A stretch of DNA of 64,000 bases, from the NCBI GenBank assembly GCA_963978905.1, contig OZ022257.1, forward strand, positions 38,450,203-38,514,202. Reading direction: 5' to 3'. Positions 1 through 12,900 of this stretch are shown here, piece after piece. The first letter of the stretch is position 1, and the number at the start of each line of letters is the position of its first letter. A model generated the notes under the pieces. It saw only the letters and a list, made by a program, of their open reading frames with translations. It searched no databases and was not told the DNA's origin. The translations under genes were made by a program, and so were the position numbers. Origin of the DNA: Trichostrongylus colubriformis (Eukaryota > Nematoda > Chromadorea > Rhabditida > Trichostrongylidae).

Positions 1-936
1 CCCGTTGACAGTGTGCGGAGTTCCACATGGTTCATGTGCCCTCTGTACATCTTCTGCCATGCCCCACCCAACTCACACTTGACTCGAACTTTCCCGCTTG
101 TTTCTCAGGTTGTGCCATATTTCGGGTGTGCCTCAAACCCTTCACAGAATGGAGTCTGATTTTATTACCGACCGTTAGCACCTGCGTCATTTTGCACAAT
201 TTATAGCGTTTCAGCTAGAATACGTAATATGAAAGCTGCCAGGACTGAACTCAGGGAGTTGTGCGAGAACTACCTGCCTACCAACGGATCAACTCGGCCA
301 TTATCAGGAACGAGACTGCAGTACTGCAGACGAAATTAGCTCCACACTATACATACATCTAGTGGTATGGACGAGGATCTGCACTGTAAAATGCACCGGC
401 AAATGCTGAAATAGGGAGCAACTACATGTGTCAGTCTCTGCTAGTGACAGATGCGAGAGAGTGCTGAGGCAAATCTACTATTAATAGGTGCAATTTATCT
501 GCAAATTCATTTATCAGCATGACAGCGCCTCACAGCACTTTCAAAGAGAGGTAAAGCCAAAACTCATACGTTGAGGTGCCCTCCAGCCACCGTATGGAAT
601 CCGCATAATACTTTTTCCTGATCTAACTCGTCATCTAAAAAGAAAAGCTTCGAGACTATTGCTCAAATCACAGTCGCCATGGATGGATGGCATGGTGTGA
701 TCTGCACGAGCCTCCACTCCGAAGGCTGCAATCCAAAATGGCCTGGATATTGGCAAAAACTCGTCAGCAAAAACGGTGGATGTTGTTGATCCCTTACCTC
801 CTTCTAGAAGAAAACAGACTGCTTCAAAAGCAAGAAATTCTGCAAGACTTTCCAGCCAAGTAATGCCAATGGAACTAGTCTTTTTCAAAACGTAAACCAA
901 TTACTTGAACACCAATAAGGCGGAACAGTTACTCAC
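1..936 (-). other. Gene 1 intron near the left edge
   Basis: No exon is visible. Bases about 280-900 are colinear with 52.9-53.6 kb of gene 2, so this intron predates the duplication. The gene 2 counterpart of the next exon (52418-52506) maps to just beyond the left edge. The 631-900 open frame on the minus strand is intronic. Confidence 0.75.
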
Positions 937-3900
937 CTGTTCACTCTGTGCATCAAGCGCGCTCGTAGCCTCATCGAGAAGAAGAATCCGAGGCTTCCGC
1001 ACCAGAGCTCGTGCGATGGCAATGCGCTGTTTTTGGCCTCCTGACAATAGCCGTCCCTTTTCACCAACATTTGTATTGTAACGCTAAACTGAGAGTATTT
1101 CGATGACAGCTACTAGATTATTGCCAAATATACCTCCTCCAGTTCCTCAATCCCTATTTCGCTTCGATGAAAAAGGGTGCCAATGTAAGAAAATTTCAAT
1201 ATAAAGGTAGTTTAGCGGCGAAACAATAAAAGTAGGAAGGAAGAAGCTCTTCGAAGCGAGTCACACCTCACGTTTTTTCACCGCAGAATTGCCTTACTCA
1301 CCCAGGTGTTCGTTCCCCCTCTTCGATTCATGAGCCTAAGATGCACGCTCACACTACCTACCCCCTACTGCACTTATCTTGACCCGAGAAATGCTCTACT
1401 AATCAGAAGATCGGTGGTGTGGAGTACCTTCTGAAGTGCACCTACCTCTGGTAGACTTTCGATAAACTTTGATGCGTTGGCTAGGCGGCATGCTTCAATG
1501 GCATCATCCTTTGAACATGTATCAGCACCCAGCAGCACGTTTTCGAGTATCGTTCCTCGAAGAAACCATTAGGGGTAATTCTTTTCGATTGTGGGATAAT
1601 TGTGAATTAATAATATCGAGGTGCACTGTATTGAACTGTTGCAACAGTAGACAAATGAATAAAGCAGCAAAAAAAGAAACTCGAAAAATATGTCTCTCTT
1701 CTCACTCTTCGCTTTTCGATCCTGCGCGTCTTCAGCCGCATAAGGAAGGATGCATGCAGCGAAGGGCTGAGGCGGGCATTCGCTGGAAGAGTTGCTGCAG
1801 GGGCGGGTGAAGGTTACACCGCTTCGCAGCAGCTCTCTCAGTGGATGCGAGGCAGAGTGAGACGTCGCGCGAGATAGCGTTAGGCTGCATCGGACGGGGC
1901 TGCGTCCACAGGCAGCGAGGCACTGTGGCACGGGAGAGGTGCAGAGGTGACGCAGGCAACGAGACAGAGTGGTGCAGGCGGAGACGCAGTGATACGCAGC
2001 TACGCCGTGACGCCAGCTCAGCAAAGTATGAGCGCAACCTCAAAAACCCTTCTTCAAAGTGAATTTTACCACAGTCATCTCCACTCGGTCTTTTATAGCT
2101 AACATGTTTCAGCAGTGCTCCTTCTCTCAAACCTGATGGTGCCTTCAAAGAAAATAAATGTCTAGACATTTTCGGTTTTTTGTAACAATTATCGCACCGC
2201 GAGCTGCTGCAAAAATCAGAAAAACATCCGTTGTGGATCTACAGGCAAACTAGAATTGATTTGAATTACAACCTCGGAAACCTTTACCTTCAAGCATTAC
2301 CAAGATAGTAACAGCATACCTTCGAAGAGTACTGGTTCCTGGCCAACTAGCGCTACGTTATTCCGTATATGTCGTTTATAGATTTCAACAATATTTATCC
2401 CATCAACAATCTAAACAGTCCATAGCACTTCAGATATGCCAGTGAGAAGAGAACTGTCTAATCGCGTACCGCTGCACCCTCCTGAGCGTCGTAGAATCGC
2501 AGAAGAATATTAATTATAGTGCTTTTTCCCGATCCAGATGGACCAACAAGGGCAATTGATTCTCCTCTGCAAGCCTTGAAAGACAGGCCATTGGCAACAA
2601 GGAAGTTGGGACGACTCGGATAGGAAAATAGCAAATTGTTCACTTCCACCTCACCGGATATCACCTGCAACTCAGAAAGTCGCTCCCTATTGTGGCTAGC
2701 AATGGGTAATATTAGACAACTTCTCATCTAATCTATGAAGCAGCGCGAAAAAGAAAAGGAGCATGCTCACGCAGCTATGGGAAACACGGGTTTTGGGAAC
2801 ACTTACTCCGAAATGGATGCTACTACCCATCATAAGTTACATTCCGGAACGTACCGGTCTCATCTGACTTTCGGAAATTTCTTTTGATTCCAAAGCAAGG
2901 AGCTGGAATAGAGCACGAACTGAACCGGAGGCCTTAACGACTTCTGGGAAGTATGGAGCCGAGTACATGATAGACCATCCGGAAAATTGAGCACCAAGGA
3001 TGGCACTGAAATCACTTTCTTTCCATCCTTATTATAAATAAGTAATCTGGAATGATGCCAGCCTCATGGAAGAAGGTATTAGGAGCATGTTCTCAGAATG
3101 AACTGACAAGAACTTGAAACAGGGTCCATCTTAGTGGTTAAGTTGACGAAAAGTCTGGGTTACAGAGATGCTATATAAGAGCAGAATTGAAAAGATAACG
3201 TTGGCATGAAACGATGACGGAACTCCAACAAGCAACGGGCTCGGTCATATTTTCCCCAGCGGATCTGAGAACATGTACTATATTCACATCGTTTCACTCT
3301 AACCACTTGAGCTTGTTAGTTGCGCATCATTCTGCTGTTATTAGACATACTCTAATGACCCGTAATTCAGAGGAAGTTCCAATAAGCAGATACGATGTGA
3401 TGTCTGTAGGCAAGCCTCGGCAAACATAAAAGCTAAAGGTATTGTACAAGCAGCATTTGGTTACAATGTACGGTAGGGGAGAAAATGAGATGAACAGCAA
3501 GCGAGTACTTAAATGAATATGGGTGAACTTTTAGGTCGGACTGCTCAATAACAAGTGCATTTCAAACGCTAGTAGCTGCGGCAAACGTCAGGCTCTGTTC
3601 GGCCCAATGTTCATTACTATAAACTGGTTTCTTGATACAGTTTCTTTGCTCTGGTCGATCTTTGACTGGGAAAGAGGACAGCGAAGCGACCCTAATTCTT
3701 TTAAACAAATAGGACAAACTGTGCTATGAAGCAAAAGAACTTTCTCGGTTACTTGGAGCGTTTCGAAAACAGAAAAATGCTTGCCTCGAAATACTCACAA
3801 GTAAACCGTTTCCGTGGTGTGAACGCCTTGGTAGATTAGCCATGTCCCCAGCAAGTAACAGCTCATATCACTGAAGAACACAAAGGACTGCGTAGCGGCG

Positions 3901-6900
3901 AAGTTGAGAGCTTCGATGAATCCTATCTGAAAGAGTTCCTTAAGTGCACATGTAAAATGAACAGAAATGAATGCTAAAGTCTCGCAACAAAACAAGGATA
4001 TGTACCCACCCACAAATCGTTTCGCGTGGACATTTGTTGTTGTTCTATGTATTTTCTCAGAAAATACCTTTCAACCACTGCCAGCTTGATGGATCGTGCT
4101 TGCTCGATGATTTCGATGGCACTCTGGAACACACAAACAATCACGTTCACATCACTTTTTTCTCAGAAACATGAGCACTTTTCAATTCTTAGTCTTCGCT
4201 ATTTATCCTGCACTTCTCAGTAACTTCCTATCGTGCAGAATGGATCACCAGCTGCTAAGACTACGCGTGCATGGCCTTTTCGCAATGAGAGCGGTAAAAA
4301 ATCAAAGCCGAGAATGACTCAACGACATGCCGCATCGGAGACTGCACCATATCCTTAAAGAACACATGTGGTTGTGGGCTACTTCTGCTCATTATAAACC
4401 TTGTTTGGCTAATATGATGAACGTTCACTGCCATGCAATTGCTATTTTGTTACGACGGCAAGAAGAGGCTAGAAGAGAGAGGAACGGCAAGGGGAATGTG
4501 GTTGAAGTGATAATTGCTCAAACTTCCACCACAGTGCACATCAGCATCTCAAAGGCGCACCTCGCGATAAATCATAAGAATTATTGCATTTATTCTGAGA
4601 ATGGACGCCTTGATGCATACACCAGTGTAGAAAAACTACCAAAAGGCTGAAAGAACGCCAAAAAGGAGGATTTCTGAATACAGCCCTGGTACGAGCATAA
4701 CAGCCTAGAATCGGGACTCCGCTTGAACTCCGCAATATCACTCGAACTTCGACGATACTACCTGTTTCGTCCTGCTAACGTTGCCTTTATCATCAGAATT
4801 TTGCATTATCTTAACTTTCCATGATGATTCGCAAACTATCTTCGCCACGTTAACGCCCCGTTGAAATTCGGTTCACCCAACGCCGGGCGTATTTCGATCC
4901 TGTGGGTGCGGCTCGGTTGAGGTCGAGCGAGCCTATCGCAACGTAGGTGCACCGCGATGCTGCAAAAAGTGTGCGGCCTGTAGAACTACCCAAGGGTCTA
5001 TCTGCCCCTGGGAGGAATGTGTCAATTTTGATAAATAAGATAAGAACCACTTCATGCTGCCTTGCCAACTTGATATCGTTTCACAAATACTTCACAAAGT
5101 TCAGCGAAGATTAATATCAAAACTGCATATATTAAATTTGAACACAACATGCTAAAGTCCACATGGAATTTACACCACCAGAGAAATGCACCAACGTGAA
5201 CGGCGTGGAGTGCCTCCAAGTCTCCCTCAGTTGTACTATAGTTATCGAGACTTTCATGATTTCTTGCACCCTCTATCGCTTTCACTAGGCATCACTCCGA
5301 TCATGGGCTTGTGCTTCCATACGAAGACGATATCTCAGAACACAATCCTTCTTATTCATCAACAGTTCCTTGGACACAGTTCGGGTGACGATTGGGTGAG
5401 GAACGCCGGTCTCGTAAGGAAACTCGGCAATGCTTCAATATTCCGCTCCGCCACTCGAAGTTTGATTTTATCCACCCGCTTTTCAGGAGCAGGATAGAAG
5501 TCATGGGTGGCACTTCGACCATCACCTGTGCCTTTTCATCACAATTTGAAATTCTGCGCTCGTTCTGCGACAGCACGCTTTTGAGAGCCCCATACCACCC
5601 AATCGGTGAGTCAGCACACCACTATCTTGCAGTGGTAACTTTCGCTATGTCACATTGTATTTTATAATTTCGATGCTGATGGTGAAGCACTTTTTGATCT
5701 CTGAGCATTTTCCTTTGCAGCCATTTTGGCTCAACTCGACGGCGTAGTAGCTAGATGTACCTTTTTCAAATCAAAGCCAAAACAGAGGCCCCAGCTCACT
5801 TTTCCTCAGATACTTGTGAATGCTTATGCAGGTTTGAAGGAATTCACCCACTGCTTAGAGAGAGAGCAATCGAAAATGTTACCTCAGAACTACGGTCTTC
5901 CTTTTCCTTCTTTCCGTGCCATTTATAGGTAATTCGCATATTCAGCAGAAACAGTATAAGCAGGGAGCATGATAGTGCTGTAAAGAAGGAATTAAGGGTG
6001 TAGAAGCAACCAGGGTAGAGAATCACATGTGGCGACGTTTGAAACCAAATATTGGAAGAAGTGGACAAATCGCTTCATAACCGTTAGTGGCACTGGATAC
6101 TGTACATACGATAAGCGCATCTTTTGATATTCTTTGATTAGAATTCCAAGTAGGAGCATTAGGACTAGCATTGATAAGTTTCTGTGATACGTTCAGAACC
6201 AAGCATTCCACAAAGCTTCATCTGGCAGTTTTGCAGCCGAACTGCTAAATACATCGTATATGTATCTCATACTAACCCATTTCGTATTCCACGCATTTGC
6301 TCTACATCACTCAGGATTTTCATACGCAAATGGGCATCCTTTCATTCTTCCTACTATTATAGGCGGGTAATGGGGCGGGTGAGAATTCTTCAAAGCAAGT
6401 CATATAAAGGAAGCTAGAGGTCTCATCGTAAGAAGACCACATGTGGTGCACTCCCCGGTGAACGATGCGCCCTGAAATTTGCAGGCTCTACGTTTTATAA
6501 CGTGGCCCGCCCCATAAGATCACTTTGCCGAGAAATGATTGAGGTGCAGAGCAATAAGGTTATAGTGGTGTGATACCCACATATCACATCGCAATATTGC
6601 CATATTGATGGAAATTCGGCGGTTTCGATGTGCCGGCTAAAGCGTCCACGAGTCAATTCAAAGGTTTGAAAGTATGATACAATCGAAGTATCTATCACTG
6701 CCTTCTACTGGAGAGCTTCCTATTTCCTGTCAATTATCACTGGAGACGTGTATGCGCACCCGAAGCATCACTAAAGGGATAGCAAGAGCTTTTGGCGGCA
6801 GAACTATAAAGGTCACCTACACTTGCAATAGATGAAATAATAAAATCTTATGACATTGAGCATAGAGGGAAACTGAGCACAAAGTATGCTAGCCACAGAA

Positions 6901-9900
6901 AGTAGCCTTCGAAGGGATTGTCCACGGAAAAATGAGTTTCTATGTTACCCATATATTTATGTTGTTTTGCCTGATGTGGTCGCATGCGAGGTTTCACGCG
7001 AAACCCATATATCAATGTGAATGCGAATCCGGCTAAAAATGTGAATCCGGCTAAGATACAGTACCACAAAGTCTCGGCCGTGTGGGTGGGGCCTCCGAGC
7101 GAGCGCTCATCCCGTCGTCCGCCACGGTTGGAGACGCATCGTAGGAACAGAAGGTTACTTGAACAGTCCCACTCTCCGTTCCCAACCGCTGCGATCGACG
7201 GGACGGGGCTTTCACTCTGAGACTCCGCTCACCCGGCCAAGAATTCGGGGAGCTGTATCTCAGCCGGATTCTCACTTTTTCGCGTGAAACTTTGCATGCG
7301 GCCCTTACTAGGCAAATACACATAAATATAACATTTACTTTCATTGTAGAAGCTAACACTTGCCAATGCCGAAGACATCGCCTAAAAACCACCTGCTCCA
7401 AGAAGACCGATTTGCCAAGAGAATATGAACGCTACAATCAGAGCAATGACGCTAGCTGTCATGTTGCTCACGTTGATCATGATCCGATAGTCGAGTGCCT
7501 TAACGAGTGTCTGGTTTTCCTCTTTTAAGACAAATTTATTTCGACTGGTTTGATGATGGAGCCTATTTTCAAGATGAAGCTGGAAATATGAAAATCGCGA
7601 AGAAGATGCTGACTTAATTCAAAGTGAAACATTGGTGGTCCGACACAAATGCGAATGAACTCAAGTCACGTCTCTTCGGCATAAAATGCAGAAGGAACGA
7701 TTTCATCATCCTACTCAATGAAAATTATTTCACCTTAGGTTGCAAATTGTCTTCAAAAAAAAAAAAGAAACCTACCGCCATCGCATCGGGTGCATTCTGT
7801 GACATTGAGGACACACAAAAGGCCTGTGATGTCTCTTCGCAGTCGAAATAGCTCATGGGGTTGTGCAGAAGAGTTTTCAAAATTCGAGTCTTCAAACGAT
7901 TCATCACTCGTTCACTAAGCCACCCAGATAGGAAGAACTGGAACATAGATAATTTGACATTTTCCAACAATAGAGTGTTTGGTTCCACACATCTGATCGG
8001 CCACTTTGCCGAATGTTCCAGTACACTGCGTAAAAGTTTCTGGGATTCTGCATTGGTGCATGGAAGCCAATACATATCGGGCAGATGGCGATAGAGCATG
8101 CTTTTCACCCCTTTGCTGCTATTTTGGAATGTTATACATAGGATGCACGGGGATCTCTTAGATACCTAATCGAACTTTGTCATTAGGGCAGAAAATTCGG
8201 GTGACCTCGTGATACCTCGCCTCATACAAATTTTTACCAATCGAAATGAAATTAGTAAGAATCCTCACATTATTGCTAGCGAGGCAAGCTAGCTTATTTT
8301 GGCCGCCTAGAGCTCTGAAGAACTAGAGGCGAGGAATTCGTTGAACTAACATTGTGTCCGGTCTGGATGTGCTCCTTTCGATGAAAACTATTCAGATGCT
8401 TGATGAAATGGTGATCGGTGGGATCCAGGTCAGATGAATACAGTGGATACGACAGAGATTATCGGTGCAGCTCATTCAACTTCTTTTTGTTGTAGCGACA
8501 TGGGGCCATAGGTTATCGTGACGAATGACGAGTTCCTGCCTTTCAGCCAATACTGGGCTCACAATCTGCAGTTTGTCATGCAGCTCTTCAAACTGCTCAC
8601 ACTAGTTTTCAGCCAACATCTTCACCTTTATCCATGAAGCTACGATGATTTAGGCTACCTAGAAACCACCATGCCCCCACCATCACCTTCTTTCGAGCAG
8701 ATCACACTACTGCCTTCATGACCTTCTTGCCGCTGCGGTCTCAAGAAATGAGCCTAACCTTTGTACAACCATTGTATTAGGTGTGTGCAGAATAAATGGC
8801 CAAAACGGACCACTTTTTTTCAAAAAGCCATAACTTCGCTAAGACACAACTTTATTGGTCGAAATAAAAACCATTTGAAACTACCAACCTTGTCAACGAT
8901 ATGGTAAAGAAAATGTGCAATCATGATAAAATTCTGGATTGCGGAAATTAATAAAGTCAACGATGGCATCTTGAACATGGTTTGCAGGTTTGCATCGAGA
9001 ACCCGGAAAAAGTGGTAATCTTCCAGGGATAAGTCTGGGGAATAAGGGGGGTGAGGGAGAGTCTCGCTGCCTGACTGCATCAGTTTGCCGGGTGACTTGG
9101 AGTGTGGATTTTGCGTTGTTTTGCGCACCCAGCAAAAACTGTTGCAGTTAGGCATCGAGACTCTCCCTCGCTCCCCTTATTCCCCACACCTATCCCTGAC
9201 GGATTACCACTTTTTCCGGACTCTCGATGCAAACCTGCGTCAGAAGAAATTCGCTGATACTATGCAGGGTAAAAATGCCATTGTTGACTTTATTGATTCT
9301 CGCAATCCAGAATTCGATCATGATTGCATATTTTTTTAACCAGATCGTTGACAAGGTTGTGTAGATTTGAATGGTTTTTATTTCGACAAATAAAGTTGTG
9401 TCTGAGCGAAGTTATGGCCAGTTATGTTTTGGCCATTTATTCTGCAAACACCTACTACTATTCTACGTCGATTGCGGTTCTCATCACAAATGACGTTGCT
9501 GTTGCTATGTGCCGGAGAAAAAGAGTGTCGCGTCTGCTTTTTTCTAGCTACAATACCCGCTCTAAGTTTCCAAAAGAAAACGCGGAAAACGCGGATCCGC
9601 GTTTTTTTCTCGTTTTTTTTACTATAGCTCGGTTCGTCTTCATCCAATCTTCTTATAAGTATACACCTTTCGAATCAACTCATCGAGCTCTATAAGACGG
9701 TCTAGTCAAATTTTTAAAAAGCTAACTTTTTACCTTCTCGCATGCATATAGTACCTGTGGGCACTCACTAGCGAGCGACGCGCGCTATAATTATAACCAG
9801 GAGGCAACGCTGCCCCCAACATAGCTCAAGAACCCACAGACTGCTATCCTATTCGGAACTAAATGAAAATTAAGTTGATCCTCTGGTGATCACATTGGTC

Positions 9901-12900
9901 GTTTTGGTATCAGTTCAACCATTTGCTATGGTAGTCATCATTGATGATTGGTTGGAAACAAGTTTTTTTGGGTTTCAACTACTCCACTTAAGGAAATTTC
10001 AACTGTTGGTGATTTGTATCATAATTGATTAGTGCATAAAGTCCATACATCATGACTTCAGTGGAAATAACAAGCCTTCTCAACCTTTTTGCTTTCTATC
10101 CTGTCTGACCCCTCAAACTCGTAGCATAGTAGCCTCACTGGGATCTCCGAGACAGATATTGATCGGCCTTACACAATGATATGCCACTGTATCAATCAAA
10201 CGAATTAGATAACATAGTAGTTCTATAAAAAGTGCATTAGTCTCCAGTGGCAGTCTTTAACTTTTTCTTTTTCTGTTCATAGCTTCAGATCATATTGAAT
10301 AACTCTTCCTTTGAATTCAAAGATAAGGTTTTTTTTTCATTTAAAGGCAATCTCACCTTATGTGAGGCAATCGTACTAGACGAATGTGTGAAATTCATAC
10401 ATCAACATTTCCAGTCCAGTGAAATTTTCCTTCCTTTTCAAACGTTTTGCAGTTCTATCATGTCCGACCCCTCGATCTCGCAGCAATTAGTCAGCCCGCC
10501 GAGATCCCCATAACAGGTATTGATAGGCCTTCTACAGTGATTTGCCACTGTATTAGCCAAACGAACTGGATATAGTAGTTGTGATTAGTAATTCACTGAT
10601 AATACTAGATTTTTAGATCTGTAAAAGAACACCCTTGGTTTTTCATTTAATTTAGGAATTAGTAAAATGGAAGATGGTTTTTAGTAAATATTATTAGACT
10701 GTGAAAATGAACTGCCAGTGACTGCAATGCCTTCATTTTGTTATCTTTTACTTGTTAATAAGAAAACAGTGCTGAGACTGTAGACTTGTGCACTTTTTAC
10801 AGAACTACTATGTTATCTAATTCGTTTGATTAATACAGTGGCATTTTATTGTGCAAGGCCAATCAATACCTGTCTCGGAGATCCCAGTGAGGCTACTAAT
10901 TGCTACGAGATTGAGGGGTCAGACAGGATAGAAAGCAAAAAGGTTGGGAAGGATTGTTATTTTCACTGAAGTCATGATGTATGGACTTTAGGCACCAATC
11001 AATTATGACACAGTTCACCAACAGTTGAAATTTACTTAAGTGAAGTAGTTGAAACCTAAAAAAAACTGGTTTCCAACCAATCATCGATGATGACTACCGT
11101 AGCAAATGGTTGAACTGATACCAAAACGACCAATGTGATCACCACAAGATCAACTTAACTTTCATTTAGCTTTTGTATATTTATAAGAAGATTGGTGAAG
11201 ATGAACCGAGTCATAGTAAAAAAAAAACGAAGAAAATGCGGATCCGCGTTTTCCGCGTTTTCTTTCGAAAACTTAAGGCGGGTATTGTACCTCTATCAAG
11301 AAAGTTATTCAGTGAACATTCAAAACTGCAAGAACTTTCCAAACAACCTGATAGTTGAGCTTTAAAGGCGCTTCCCGCGATAATCGCACCAGCTAACCCT
11401 GCCACAACCGATAGGCGCCCTGGTAAATGTCGAGGCCATACTCTTTGAGCTATACCCTTTGAGAGGCGCCACGGGCCTCCTTGCAGCGCCAAGCCAGCGG
11501 AGAGCGACTGCGACTCCGCCCATCAACTGCGCCCCCACCCGGCAGTGGACGAACCTTTTTCCTACGTGGCAGTTACGTGGGCCAGTGATTCTGCGATAAG
11601 TTAAGATAAAGAAGACGTTCCAGTAGTTAATGAAGCATTCACTTGGGGAAACAGGTAATATCTCAAGGTTTCTCGTGATACCATCCACGGCTACTGATTC
11701 AAAGGCTTGTTTTCACGCGGTAATCTCGCACAAGGTCAGATGTCAGAGGGCCTCATTTTTGCCATTTTCGGGGGCTTCTTTCGGATTTTTCTTTCTCAGT
11801 GTATTGTTTAGCACCTCTAATTTCATAATTCAGCTTTTACACCGATTCAAAGTAATCGCGGAAAGTGCCTTTAAGCTATTGCACCCACGATTGCGTATAA
11901 CGCAGAGCGAAGGACACTCATTCCGTCTTGTGACGCCCTTAGGTCGCACCTATCGCGACCGCTGCGACGCCACTTTCTGTCCTAATGACACACACGGGCG
12001 AGCTTCAGTGTCCGCTTGAGTCCACACGATTTTTCGTCACAGGTATCCCATATTGTAATTATTACAGGAGTCTATAGAAATTCAAATTCACCATGATGAA
12101 ATACCCCATCATTCCTTGACATATGAGATTCGCTTGTGATCTCTTCGTCAGCGCTGCATAATCGGTAACGATGTGTGCTATACCAGGATGTAGCATGACG
12201 TCGATCGGTACAGTTCATTGTGCTTAAGATACTAGACCTACACTGCTTGTGGCTGACTTCTCTTATGACCTCTCCCCATGTCCCAATGCCGAGGATTCCT
12301 TGACCCGCCTGACATGGACCCAGCGTCTGCTTTCAGAAATGAAAGAAATTACGCTACTACTGTACATGACTCTTTGAGAGAGAATAGTTCAACAGCTTCC
12401 AAAAAAGGATTGATCTTCCCCGTTAACATCGAGTGGCCCTGGCTCGAAGGAAAAGTCGAAATCTGTTTTTTAGACAAGTCTTCAGAAGAACGACTTTATA
12501 CGTGAATAACGGAAGACGTTCATGAATTACAATTTATACTACACCACCTTTGCAAATTCAATCGACGTCATGCTACATCCTGGCTAGCACAAATCCAAAA
12601 AATCTACTTTTGCAAAGCAAAAACGAAACGAGAAATCCAGCTTGAACTGACCGATGTGCACTGGGCGAGCCATATAACAGCCCCGCATGCGCAAGAGGCC
12701 AACAACGCGTAGAGAGCATTAGTTCGGTATGTTATTTCGTCCATCTAAGATTTATCTCATTAGAAAAACCATTTTCGTATTCAAAACATTATGCTTATTC
12801 TTTTCATGACCTGCAATGACTTGAAGGCAAAAAGGTAAGCGAGTCCAAGGCCAGGAAGCTCCAGCGCTCGCACAGCAGCTACAATGAGGCAGCCAGTTGC

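Noticed and set aside
1569..2169. Frames of 73-151 codons on both strands
   Set aside because: They fall in a G+C-rich intronic repeat present in both paralogues; overlapping open frames on both strands reflect composition.
5052..6211. Several 60-100-codon frames in the TMD2 intron
   Set aside because: They do not match P-glycoprotein segments, and most are equally conserved in non-coding flanks of gene 2, so they look like intron sequence.
7741..7775. Poly-A run as a retroposon tail
   Set aside because: It sits immediately after a splice donor in the intron and has no element attached.
12278..12505. 75-codon plus-strand frame
   Set aside because: It is wholly inside a MITE bounded by inverted repeats and has no recognisable motif.
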